Shown: one piece after another, positions 26,624 through 34,648 of the stretch
Numbering within the stretch: position 1 is the stretch's first letter
Layout: each line of letters starts with the position of its first letter
NCBI RefSeq assembly: GCF_020034655.1
Contig: NZ_JAIQDJ010000002.1
Span: 62,001 to 126,000, forward strand
Reading direction: 5' to 3'
DNA from: Thermomonas beijingensis
Lineage (GTDB): Bacteria > Pseudomonadota > Gammaproteobacteria > Xanthomonadales > Xanthomonadaceae
DNA: 64,000 bases
Notes under the pieces: generated by a model
The model's input: only the letters and a program-made list of their open reading frames with translations
What the model was told of the DNA's origin: nothing
The model's database searches: none
Position numbers and translations under genes: made by a program

Positions 26624-28194
26624 GCACGCCGCCGCTGAAGCGATGGGATACGGCGATCGTGCTGGGGATTGTCCTGTTGTGGCTGGCCGCCACCGCATGG
26701 ATGCGGCCATTGATGCATCCGGATGAAGGGCGCTATGCCACGGTTGCGTGGGAAATGTTGCGCTCGGGCGATTGGCTGACTCCCACCCTTGACGGCATGC
26801 CGTTCTTCCACAAGCCGCCGTTGTTTTATTGGATCACGGCTGCGGCATTATGGTTGCTTGGGCCGATCGAAATTGCAGCCCGGACGGCATCGTTATTGGG
26901 TGCCAGTTTGGGTGCGATTGCGTTGTATCTATTTACCCGGCGGTGGTGCGGGCTGCTGCTTGCACGGCGCAGCTTGCTAGTGCTGCTGGTCTTGCCCATG
27001 TATTTCGCGGCAGCCCAATTTGCCAACCTGGACATGTTGGTGGCCGGCTGCATCACGGCCACCATTCTGGCATTGGCGGATGCCGCGCTGTGCTTCGAAC
27101 AAGGGTGCAGCTACCGGCGCATGTTGTGGTTGGCCTATGCGCTGGCTGGCTTGGGATTGCTGGCCAAGGGGCTGATTGGCTTTGTGATTCCAGCGATGGT
27201 GATCGGCCTGTGGGTGTTGCTGCGCTGGCGCTGGCGAACGCTGTGGGCACTGGTTTCGGTGCCGGGGCTTATGCTGCTGTTGGTGATCACTGCGCCGTGG
27301 TTTATCGCCATGCAGCAGCGTTTCGATGGATTTTTGCACTACTTCTTCGTGGTGCAGCACTTCCAGCGATTTGCGGCGACCGGATTCAATAATGTGCAGC
27401 CGTGGTGGTTCTATCCAGCGGTGTTGGCACTTTGCAGCTTTCCTGCAGTGTTGTGGTTGCGGCGCATGCTGACGCGTGACTACTTCACCACTACTGACAC
27501 ACCGGGCGCGGTGCGCTTGTTGATGGGGTTGTCAGTGGGGTGTGTGCTGCTGTTCTTTTCGATTCCGCAGTCGAAATTGCTGGGTTATATCTTGCCAGCG
27601 CTACCTGCACTGGCTTGGCTGATCGCCGATGCAAGCTACCTTGCGGTTGAAACCACTGCACGCAAGCAACGTTGGGTCATCACCTTGGCAGTCAGTGCGC
27701 TGGTAGGGTTGATCGCTGTCATTGGGTTGAGCATTGACAAAAAGCATTCCTCCAAACCGCTTGGCGTGGCGCTGCGCGCGCATTACCAGACGGGCCAGTC
27801 GGTCTACATCCTCAAGGATTATTTGTATGCGGTGCCGTTCTACGCGCGCTTGCAACAGCCGGTATTTGATGTGGACGATTGGAACGACCCTGAGATTGCA
27901 CGTCGCGACACTTGGCGCAAGGAAATTGCAGATGCGGGTAGTTTTGCACCCGCGTTGGCGAAGCGGCTTCTACTGTTCCCGCAGGCATTGCCAGCCGCGT
28001 TATGTCACGGTGGCGTGGCGTGGGTAGTGGGCGCAGAGGATGCAATCAAGGACTATCCGTTTCTCGCGCAAGTACAGGTGATCACTACCAATAATCGGCA
28101 AGTCGTTTGGCGGGTGGATCCTGCGCAGCATACGCAGTTTGTGGCATTGGGTTGCCCGCGCGGCTCGCTGGCAGGCCATGGATCTGCGCAATGA
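26620..28194 (+). CDS. ArnT-like GT39 lipid-linked glycosyltransferase
   Basis: Polytopic GT-C transferase of 524 residues. The periplasmic loop after TM1 has the ArnT-like motif MHPDEGRYATVAWEML and FFHKPPLFYW, with the catalytic-type acidic residues. About a dozen helices and a soluble C-terminal segment complete it. ArnT-like enzymes move an (amino)sugar from undecaprenyl phosphate to lipid A or another surface acceptor. It overlaps both neighbours by ATGA, forming a GT2-GT39-deacetylase unit. Which sugar is moved is not visible, and the other arn genes are absent from the window. Confidence 0.88.
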   Translation: MSTPPLKRWDTAIVLGIVLLWLAATAWMRPLMHPDEGRYATVAWEMLRSGDWLTPTLDGMPFFHKPPLFYWITAAALWLLGPIEIAARTASLLGASLGAIALYLFTRRWCGLLLARRSLLVLLVLPMYFAAAQFANLDMLVAGCITATILALADAALCFEQGCSYRRMLWLAYALAGLGLLAKGLIGFVIPAMVIGLWVLLRWRWRTLWALVSVPGLMLLLVITAPWFIAMQQRFDGFLHYFFVVQHFQRFAATGFNNVQPWWFYPAVLALCSFPAVLWLRRMLTRDYFTTTDTPGAVRLLMGLSVGCVLLFFSIPQSKLLGYILPALPALAWLIADASYLAVETTARKQRWVITLAVSALVGLIAVIGLSIDKKHSSKPLGVALRAHYQTGQSVYILKDYLYAVPFYARLQQPVFDVDDWNDPEIARRDTWRKEIADAGSFAPALAKRLLLFPQALPAALCHGGVAWVVGAEDAIKDYPFLAQVQVITTNNRQVVWRVDPAQHTQFVALGCPRGSLAGHGSAQ

Positions 28195-29051
28195 ATGTGG
28201 CTGTTGCACAGGATGCCAATGGGCCGCGAGTGTGCCTGTGCGTGGATGATTTTGGTCTGCATGATGGAATCAATCATGCGGTGTTTGCATTATTGCGTTT
28301 GCAACGGGTGCAAGCAGTATCCGTGATGGTAGGCGGTAGTACTTGGGAGCAGGGTGCACGCGCATTGCGCCGGTATGATCCGCAACAGTTGGACGTGGGC
28401 TTGCACTTGGATCTGACCGAATGCCCGCTGCCGCCGATGGCGAAGCAAACGCATCGGCATTTGTTGCTGCGTGTCTACTCCAGAAGTTTGGATGCACACG
28501 CTCTGCGTGACCAGATCGACGCCCAACTGGATGCCTTCGAGCAGGCGATGGGGCGTGCCCCCGTGTATGTGGATGGGCATCAGCATGTGCATCAATTGCC
28601 GATGATCCGCGACGCATTGTTGCAGGTCATCGCGCATCGCTACCCGGTCAACCCGCCGTGGTTGCGTTCTACTCGAAGTCCGCAGGCCGCGGCCCATTTG
28701 GATTTGCGTACCCAATTCAAGAGTCGGATCATTGATTTACTGGGCAATCACGCGCTCAGTGCAAGGGCGAAGCGGATCGGCGTGCAGCAAAATGCAAGAT
28801 TGCTGGGTGTTTATGATTTTCGCGGAGATGCCGCGAGTTATCGCCGACGGGTGCAATACTGGTTGTCTGCTGCCGAAGATGGTGATGTATTGATGTGCCA
28901 TCCTGGCCTGCCATCGCATATGCAAGATGCCATTGCAGCTGCCCGGCATGTGGAGTTTGCAATGCTGCTGGCGCCCGAATTCGAAGCAATGCTGGCGGCC
29001 GCACAAGTACGCCTGCTACCGATGAGTCGGATTTTGGCCAATCCCCGCTAG
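28191..29051 (+). CDS. ChbG/HpnK (YdjC-like) carbohydrate deacetylase
   Basis: Metal-dependent deacetylase fold of 286 residues. The active-site DDFGLHDGIN near 18-27 and the metal-binding DGHQHVHQLP histidines near 127-136 are intact, as is the late CHPG motif (MCHPGLPS). The family removes acetyl groups from N-acetylated sugars such as chitooligosaccharides or hopanoid glycans. The start at 28191 is set by the ATGA overlap with the GT39 gene. In this operon it could deacetylate the lipid-linked sugar, a role like ArnD but from a different family; that is inference. Confidence 0.85.
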   Translation: MNVAVAQDANGPRVCLCVDDFGLHDGINHAVFALLRLQRVQAVSVMVGGSTWEQGARALRRYDPQQLDVGLHLDLTECPLPPMAKQTHRHLLLRVYSRSLDAHALRDQIDAQLDAFEQAMGRAPVYVDGHQHVHQLPMIRDALLQVIAHRYPVNPPWLRSTRSPQAAAHLDLRTQFKSRIIDLLGNHALSARAKRIGVQQNARLLGVYDFRGDAASYRRRVQYWLSAAEDGDVLMCHPGLPSHMQDAIAAARHVEFAMLLAPEFEAMLAAAQVRLLPMSRILANPR

Positions 29052-29112
29052 TCGCAACTTGGCGCAGGGTTGTTTATGTTGTGCGGCTTGCCCGATCTGG
29101 GGCGTCGCCCGC

Positions 29113-29622
29113 ATGATGTCTGCAATGCCAATCCTCTCGCTTGTTGCCGCACTCGATACTCACTATGCCATCGGCAAGGGCAATGCCCTGCCGTGGCATT
29201 TGCCCGATGACTTGCGCCATTTCAAGGCACTGACCTTGAACAAGCCGGTGTTGATGGGGCGCAAGACCGCGCAGTCGCTGGGGCGTGCTTTACCCAAGCG
29301 GCGTAACCTGGTACTGACCCGCAGTGGACGGATGCCGTTCGATGGGATGCAAGCAGTGGCCTCGCTGGAGGAAGCGCTGCACTTGATCACTGCCGATGGC
29401 AGCCCCGAGTTGTGCGTGATCGGAGGGGGGGAACTCTATACGCTGGCACTACCGCATGCACATCGCCTGCATCTGACCCATGTAGAGACCACGGTGGAGG
29501 CTGCCGATGCCTATTTCCCGCAATTTGCGCAGGATCAGTGGCGTATCACCCGGCAGATGCACCATCCCTCCGATGCGGCTCATGCATTTGCCTTTAGCTA
29601 CGTGGATTACGAGCGTCAATGA
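29113..29622 (+). CDS. folA: Dihydrofolate reductase
   Basis: NADPH-dependent enzyme that reduces dihydrofolate to tetrahydrofolate; 169 residues. LVAALDTHYAIGKGNALPWHLPDDLRHF-type N-terminus with the substrate-binding aspartate, GRKTAQSLGRALPKRRNLVL with NADPH-binding residues, and CVIGGGELYTLAL are all present. ATG 29113 and further Met codons at 29116 and 29125 are alternative starts. It faces apaH convergently across 149 bases, the same arrangement as in E. coli. Confidence 0.95.
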   Translation: MMSAMPILSLVAALDTHYAIGKGNALPWHLPDDLRHFKALTLNKPVLMGRKTAQSLGRALPKRRNLVLTRSGRMPFDGMQAVASLEEALHLITADGSPELCVIGGGELYTLALPHAHRLHLTHVETTVEAADAYFPQFAQDQWRITRQMHHPSDAAHAFAFSYVDYERQ

Positions 29623-29771
29623 GCATAGTTGAAGACCTGTCGATTCCCGCTAGCGGTGAGGCGCTGACGTGCGATTGACCGTGATGCCACGCCCGAAACG
29701 GGAGACCTTCACGTGTGTGTGCAAGTCCATCCGCGCAAGCGTGGATGTGCCGCCGCAGATTATCTCGGTAC

Positions 29772-30665
29772 CTAGCCGCCGTTTTGGCGTTGCGATGGGT
29801 GTGGCTGCTTGTACTTGGCGTGACGCTGTTTCGGCATCGGGGCAGGTACGTCGCGGCCCGGCACTTGTACTACATTGAGGCTTTCGGCATCCAATTGCAG
29901 TGCGGTGAGCTTGCCGCTCCATACTGCGCCGGTGTCGATGGCATGGATCCCGCTGCCGATATGCAGGCCCAGCGCACTCCAATGTCCGCAGACGATCTTC
30001 AGATCACGTGCGGCATGGCCGGGAACCGAAAACCACGGGTACAGGCCCGGCAGTTGGCTGCCAGGCGGGCCTTTGTGTTCGAACGCGATGCGGCCGCGAG
30101 GGCTGCAATAGCGCATGCGAGTGAATATATTGATGATGGCGCGGTCGCGTTCCAGCCCTTGCAGGCGTGGTGACCATTCCGGGCTATCGCCATACATATT
30201 GCGCAGCAGCCGGCGATAGTTATCACCATGCAGGCGAGATTCCACTTCGCGCGCATGTTTTTCAGCAAGGAAGGTGGTCCACCTCGGTGCGAGCCCGGCA
30301 TGTATCATCATCCAGCCCAGCGAACGATCCACATGGCAGAGCTTGCGCTTGCGCAGCCATGCCAGCAGTTCGGCGGCATCCGGCGCAAACAACACGCCCT
30401 GCAGGTCGGCGTTGACCCGGCGTTGTTCCTCGGGGGTGCGTTCGGCCACCGCCAGCAGCGACAAGTCATGGTTGCCCAACACCGTGTGGCTGACCTCGCG
30501 CAGCGAATGCACCAGCCGTAGCGTTTCGATTGACTGGCCGCCACGATTGACCAGATCACCGCAGAACCACAGCCGATCTGCCGCCGGGTCGAAGCGGATC
30601 TTCTCCAGCAAGCGCTGAGTGACGTCGTAGCACCCTTGCAGGTCGCCAATGGCCCAGACCGCCAT
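29772..30665 (-). CDS. apaH: Symmetrical bis(5'-nucleosyl)-tetraphosphatase ApaH
   Basis: Calcineurin-like phosphoesterase that cleaves Ap4A to two ADP and also acts on Np4-capped RNA. Metal-ligand motifs are GDLQGC (residues 7-12), CGDLVNRG and GNHDLSLL, followed by IHAGLAPRW and CGHWSALGL. The product has 297 residues with a basic, Gln/His-rich tail (PMPKQRHAKYKQPHPS) longer than needed for catalysis. The start at 30665 lies one base after the apaG stop. Last gene of the lptD-to-apaH operon. Confidence 0.96.
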   Translation of the reverse strand: MAVWAIGDLQGCYDVTQRLLEKIRFDPAADRLWFCGDLVNRGGQSIETLRLVHSLREVSHTVLGNHDLSLLAVAERTPEEQRRVNADLQGVLFAPDAAELLAWLRKRKLCHVDRSLGWMMIHAGLAPRWTTFLAEKHAREVESRLHGDNYRRLLRNMYGDSPEWSPRLQGLERDRAIINIFTRMRYCSPRGRIAFEHKGPPGSQLPGLYPWFSVPGHAARDLKIVCGHWSALGLHIGSGIHAIDTGAVWSGKLTALQLDAESLNVVQVPGRDVPAPMPKQRHAKYKQPHPSQRQNGG

Positions 30666-30666
30666 C

Positions 30667-31047
30667 TCAGTGCAGCGTGCGCGGAATGGACAGGGTGAAT
30701 GCCGGGATCGGTGCGGCAAACCGAGTGCCATCATCGGCCAGCATGTCGTAGCTACCGCGCATGGTGCCGATGTCGGTTTCCAGTACCGCACCCGAGGTGT
30801 ATTCGAAACCTTCCCCGGGGCGCAGCCACGGCTGTTCGCCTACCACGCCTTCACCAACCACTTCGCGTACCCGGCCGTTGCCGTCGGTGATCAGCCAATG
30901 GCGGCCCAGCAAGCGTGCCGGCTGCTTGCCTTGGTTGCGAATCTGGATGGTGTACGCAAACACGAAGCGGCCCTCTTCCGGTACCGATTGGTCATCCAGG
31001 AAGTGGGCATTCACCGCGATATCGAATTGGTAATCATTGTTGCTCAT
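30667..31047 (-). CDS. apaG: ApaG/CorD domain protein
   Basis: Small beta-sandwich protein of 126 residues, classically encoded with apaH and linked in enteric bacteria to cobalt/magnesium sensitivity, though its biochemical role is unresolved. The family signature [24 protein letters not shown] is at about 66-89, with the [10 protein letters not shown] strand near the end. It sits between rsmA and apaH in the conserved order. Confidence 0.95.
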   Translation of the reverse strand: MSNNDYQFDIAVNAHFLDDQSVPEEGRFVFAYTIQIRNQGKQPARLLGRHWLITDGNGRVREVVGEGVVGEQPWLRPGEGFEYTSGAVLETDIGTMRGSYDMLADDGTRFAAPIPAFTLSIPRTLH

Positions 31048-31102
31048 GCCGCCATTCTAGCGGTGGGCGGCAGGCTGCGCCCATGCTTTTGGCAATCAGA
31101 TA

Positions 31103-31909
31103 TCAACCGGCGGCAAGTAAATTGGCAAGCTGCACGAAATCAGCCACGGCCACCTGCTCGGCACGCGCTTCCGGGCGCAGGCCGGCGGCTTCGAGGGTGG
31201 CACTATCGGCCACCCCATGGAGGGCATTGCGCAGGGTTTTGCGGCGTTGGCCGAAGGCGGCACGCACCACGTTGGCAAAGCTCGCGTGATCGGCAACCTC
31301 GATTTTTCCGTGTGGTTTTGGCACCAGCCGTACCACTGCCGAGTCCACTTTGGGTGCGGGGATGAAGGCACCAGGTGGCACGATGAACAGCGGCGTCACG
31401 CTGCAATAGGCTTGCAACATCACGCTGAGGCGGCCATAGACCTTGCTGCCGGGGCCGGCGGCCATGCGTTCTACCACTTCTTTTTGCAGCATGAAGTGCA
31501 TGTCGCGGATGGCGTGCGCATGATCCAATGCGTGAAACAGGATCGGTGAACTGAGATTGTAGGGCAGGTTGCCGACCAACCGGATTTGGCCTTGCGCATC
31601 GCTGCGTTGCGCGGCCAATTCGGAAAAATTCACGCTCAGTACATCACCTGCGATCAGGTGCAGCTCGCCGTGCTGGCGTGCGGCGGTTTGCAGTGGCGCG
31701 TGCAGGTCGCGGTCAAACTCAATCGCGGTAATGTCACCGTGCTGTTTCAGCAGGGGAAAGGTCAGGGCGCCTTGGCCGGGGCCAATTTCGACGATCACAT
31801 CCCCCGGCTGCGGGGCAATCGCCAGCACGATCCTGTCGATGACGCTGGTGTCGCGGAGGAAGTTCTGGCCCAGGTGTTTCTTGGCCGGTTCGGTGAATCC
31901 TGTGGTCAT
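31103..31909 (-). CDS. rsmA: 16S rRNA dimethyladenosine transferase RsmA (KsgA)
   Basis: Dimethylates A1518 and A1519 of 16S rRNA late in 30S assembly. The 268-residue Rossmann methyltransferase has KKHLGQNFLRD, the SAM site VEIGPGQGALT and the catalytic NLPYNLSSPIL. The C-terminal helical domain carries AFGQRRKTLRNAL. The start at 31909 overlaps the stop of the upstream CsaA-like gene (ATGA). Confidence 0.96.
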   Translation of the reverse strand: MTTGFTEPAKKHLGQNFLRDTSVIDRIVLAIAPQPGDVIVEIGPGQGALTFPLLKQHGDITAIEFDRDLHAPLQTAARQHGELHLIAGDVLSVNFSELAAQRSDAQGQIRLVGNLPYNLSSPILFHALDHAHAIRDMHFMLQKEVVERMAAGPGSKVYGRLSVMLQAYCSVTPLFIVPPGAFIPAPKVDSAVVRLVPKPHGKIEVADHASFANVVRAAFGQRRKTLRNALHGVADSATLEAAGLRPEARAEQVAVADFVQLANLLAAG

Positions 31910-32244
31910 AGCAAGCGTGTTCCCAATGGCACGTCCCTGTCCGGCACGCATAGCGCCACCGCGCCGTCGGCGTCGTGAAAGCCCGTCACCAGGCATTCCG
32001 ACATCAGCGGGCCGATCTGCTTGTGCGGGAAATTGACCACGGCGACCACCAGCCGGCCGACCAGTTCCTCCGGCGTGTAGTGCACGGTGATCTGCGCACT
32101 GGATTTGCGCACGCCCAGCTCCGGGCCGAAATCGACGTGCAGGATGTAGGCGGGCTTGCGCGCCTGCGCGAAGGGCTCGGCGGACAGCACGCGGCCCACG
32201 CGCAGTTCGACTTTCAGAAAGCCGTCGAAGCTGATGGTCTCCAT
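31906..32244 (-). CDS. CsaA-like tRNA-binding domain protein
   Basis: A 112-residue OB-fold protein of the CsaA/EMAP-II type with FLKVELRVGRVLSAEPFAQAR at the start, LHVDFGPELGVRKSSAQIT in the middle and CLVTGFHDADGAVALCVPD at the end. Such stand-alone domains bind tRNA or act as export-related chaperones in Bacillus. The ATG at 32244 is inside the pdxA stop (TGATG type overlap) and is preferred over a GTG one codon upstream. It sits between pdxA and rsmA, genes adjacent in E. coli. Confidence 0.85.
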   Translation of the reverse strand: METISFDGFLKVELRVGRVLSAEPFAQARKPAYILHVDFGPELGVRKSSAQITVHYTPEELVGRLVVAVVNFPHKQIGPLMSECLVTGFHDADGAVALCVPDRDVPLGTRLL

Positions 32245-33218
32245 CACCCGCGCTTCCGCTGCGCCGCCAGCTGCGTGCAGGTCCGGATGGCGGCATACAG
32301 GCTGGACGGATCGGCCGTGCCCTGGCCGGCCAGTTCCAGCGCGGTGCCGTGATCTACCGCCACACGCGGGTAGGGTAGGCCCAAGGTAATGTTCACTGCG
32401 TGGGCGAAATCGGCGTGCTTGAGTACCGGCAGGCCTTGGTCGTGGTACATCGCCAGCACCGCGTCGAAGCCCTGCAGCTTGTTTGGCAGGAACGCGGTAT
32501 CGGCTGGCAACGGGCCAACCAGACGCAGCCCTTCGCCGCGCAGGTGGTCCAAGGAGGGAATGATGATGTCCAGTTCTTCCCGGCCCAGATGACCGTCTTC
32601 GCCAGCGTGCGGATTCAGACCCAGTACGGCGATGGTGGGCACAGCAAGTCCAAATTGGGTGCGCAGTGCCGTATCTACGATACGCAGGGTGCGCATCATG
32701 GCCGCGGGGGTGATCGCATCAGCGACTTCGCGCAGTGGAAGATGCACGGTTTGCAAAGCCACTCGCAGGTGTGAGTTGGCCAGCATCATCACCACCTCGC
32801 AGCCGGCTTGTTCGGCCAACAGACCGGTGGTGCCGGTGAAAGTGATCCCGCCTTCGTTGATGACCGCCTTGTGCACCGGGCCGGTCACCAAGCCATCCAG
32901 CTCACCGTCGATGCAGGCGCGGGCGGCGCGGCTGATGGCCGCGATCAACGAGGCCGTATTGGCCGGATCAGGGTGCCCGAAGCGGGTTGCCACCGGGTGC
33001 GGGATGTCGACGATGGCCAAACTACGCGGCTGCGTGGCTGCCTCGCCATGCCGGTGCAAATGCAGCGGCAGACCAAGTGCGTCAGCCGCACGCAGCAAAC
33101 TGGCGGCATCGCCAAACACCACCAGCTCTGCGTCCCAGTCCTGCTGGGCCGCACGCACCACCAGTTCGGGGCCAATGCCGGCAGGCTCACCCGCAATCAG
33201 GGCAAGGCGTGGGCGCAT
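32244..33218 (-). CDS. pdxA: 4-hydroxythreonine-4-phosphate dehydrogenase
   Basis: NAD-dependent enzyme of pyridoxal phosphate synthesis (DXP-dependent route). The N-terminus reads ALIAGEPAGIGPELV. LVTGPVHKAVI and GHTE-like FTGTTGLLA follow. The metal-binding histidines are in ALQTVHLPLREV, GLNPHAGEDGHLG and MYHDQGLPVLKH. With the ATG at 33218 the product has 324 residues; a TTG at 33227 overlapping the surA stop is possible but less likely. Confidence 0.95.
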   Translation of the reverse strand: MRPRLALIAGEPAGIGPELVVRAAQQDWDAELVVFGDAASLLRAADALGLPLHLHRHGEAATQPRSLAIVDIPHPVATRFGHPDPANTASLIAAISRAARACIDGELDGLVTGPVHKAVINEGGITFTGTTGLLAEQAGCEVVMMLANSHLRVALQTVHLPLREVADAITPAAMMRTLRIVDTALRTQFGLAVPTIAVLGLNPHAGEDGHLGREELDIIIPSLDHLRGEGLRLVGPLPADTAFLPNKLQGFDAVLAMYHDQGLPVLKHADFAHAVNITLGLPYPRVAVDHGTALELAGQGTADPSSLYAAIRTCTQLAAQRKRG

Positions 33219-33223
33219 TGAAA

Positions 33224-34648
33224 TCAAAACTCCCGACGGGTTCCTTCCGGATGCACGTCAACCGGGGTCACCTTGTGCTGCTCCTTGGGGGTTTCCGGCA
33301 GCGCCGGACGCGTGGACTTGCCTTGTTCATCGCGAGTATCCACATAGGCTTCGCCACGCATTTCACGTAGCCAGCGGTTCCACTCTTCTTCCAGCTTGCG
33401 GCGACCAATGGTCTCGCGCACTTGCGCACGCAGATTTTCGTCACCGGCAGCGATCTCGCGGGTGCCAATACGCTGCACAATCACCCAGCCGGCATCGGTT
33501 TTGAACGGTGCGGAGGTCTGGCCATCGGACAGGGATGCCAGTTGCATGCCAAAGGCGGTGCCGTAGGTATCCGCACCCACCCAGCCAAGATCACCACCAC
33601 GGCGGCGGGTGGTGGCATCGTCCGAGCTTTCGGCGGCGACCTTGGCAAACTCGGCTCCGCCAGTTAGGCGCGCAGCCAGCGTATCGGCTTTGGCCTTGGC
33701 GGCGGCATCGTCGGTCTTGTCATCCACTTTGACCAGAATCTGACGCGCCGAATATTGGGTAACTTTTTCACCACTGCCGGCAGCTTGCGTGCGGCTGCCA
33801 ACCAGTTGCACCAATTGGAAGCCGCTGGAGCCGCGGATCGGGCCGATGACCTGGCCATCCTTCATCTGCGTGATGGCAGAGGCAAATGCAGGCGGGATTT
33901 CATTCAGGCCACGCCAGCCCAGATCACCGCCTTCCAGCGCGTTGGGGCTATCGGAATAACGCACCGCAGCGGCGGCAAACGTCATTTCGCCTTTTTCGAC
34001 CAGGTTCTTCACGCCTTCGACTTTTTTCTGCGCGGTGGCGATCTGCTCGGGGGTGGCTGCTTCGGGTGTGCCAATCAGGATGTGGGCCAGGTGGAACTGC
34101 TGGCTGGCTGCGGCCGAGGCATTGGCCATCGCGGCGTCCACCTCACCTTCGCTGACATTGATGCGGCCTTGAGCAAAGCTCTGACGCAGTTTCTGGGTGA
34201 TGATTTCATCGCGCAGGTTGTTGCGAAAATCAGCGAAACTCATGCCGTCCTTGCCGATGCGCTCGCGCAATTGATCCACGTTCATGTTGTTTTGCTGCGC
34301 CACGCCCTGCACCGCGCGCTCCAAATCCTCGTCACTGGCCGTGATCCCGGCATCCGTGGCACGCGCCAATTGCAGACGCATCAAGATCAGGCGTTCCAAC
34401 ACCTGGCGCTGCAGCACATCGGCCGGTGGGAGTTGGTTTTCGCGACCGGCGTATTGGGTGCGGATATTGGCAATCGCGCGCTCCAGCTCACTGCGCAAGA
34501 TCACGTCTTCGTTGACCACGGCCGCGATGCGATCCACTGGCTGTGGAGTTGCGTAGTCCTGCGCCTGTGCACCAGAAGTGAACAGCAGCACCGGCAACAC
34601 AATCGCCAGCAGGGAGTAAGGGGCACACAAGCGATGGCTGGAGGTCAT
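33224..34648 (-). CDS. surA: Periplasmic peptidyl-prolyl isomerase/chaperone SurA
   Basis: Chaperone for outer-membrane beta-barrel proteins, 474 residues. A signal peptide (about 1-29, ending SGAQAQ) is followed by the SurA N-terminal chaperone core beginning VDRIAAVVNEDVILRSELE. Two parvulin domains follow, at about 180-285 (LAHILIGTPE) and about 295-395 (ARQILVKVDD). The C-terminal tail beyond about 440 (polar, ending EGTRREF) is longer than needed for the fold. ATGA overlap with lptD, one of its main clients. Confidence 0.96.
   Translation of the reverse strand: MTSSHRLCAPYSLLAIVLPVLLFTSGAQAQDYATPQPVDRIAAVVNEDVILRSELERAIANIRTQYAGRENQLPPADVLQRQVLERLILMRLQLARATDAGITASDEDLERAVQGVAQQNNMNVDQLRERIGKDGMSFADFRNNLRDEIITQKLRQSFAQGRINVSEGEVDAAMANASAAASQQFHLAHILIGTPEAATPEQIATAQKKVEGVKNLVEKGEMTFAAAAVRYSDSPNALEGGDLGWRGLNEIPPAFASAITQMKDGQVIGPIRGSSGFQLVQLVGSRTQAAGSGEKVTQYSARQILVKVDDKTDDAAAKAKADTLAARLTGGAEFAKVAAESSDDATTRRRGGDLGWVGADTYGTAFGMQLASLSDGQTSAPFKTDAGWVIVQRIGTREIAAGDENLRAQVRETIGRRKLEEEWNRWLREMRGEAYVDTRDEQGKSTRPALPETPKEQHKVTPVDVHPEGTRREF

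Noticed and set aside
29690-29760. Inverted CATCC / GGATG around 29728-29747 between folA and apaH
   Set aside because: Short stem with no T-run on either strand, so not counted as a terminator.
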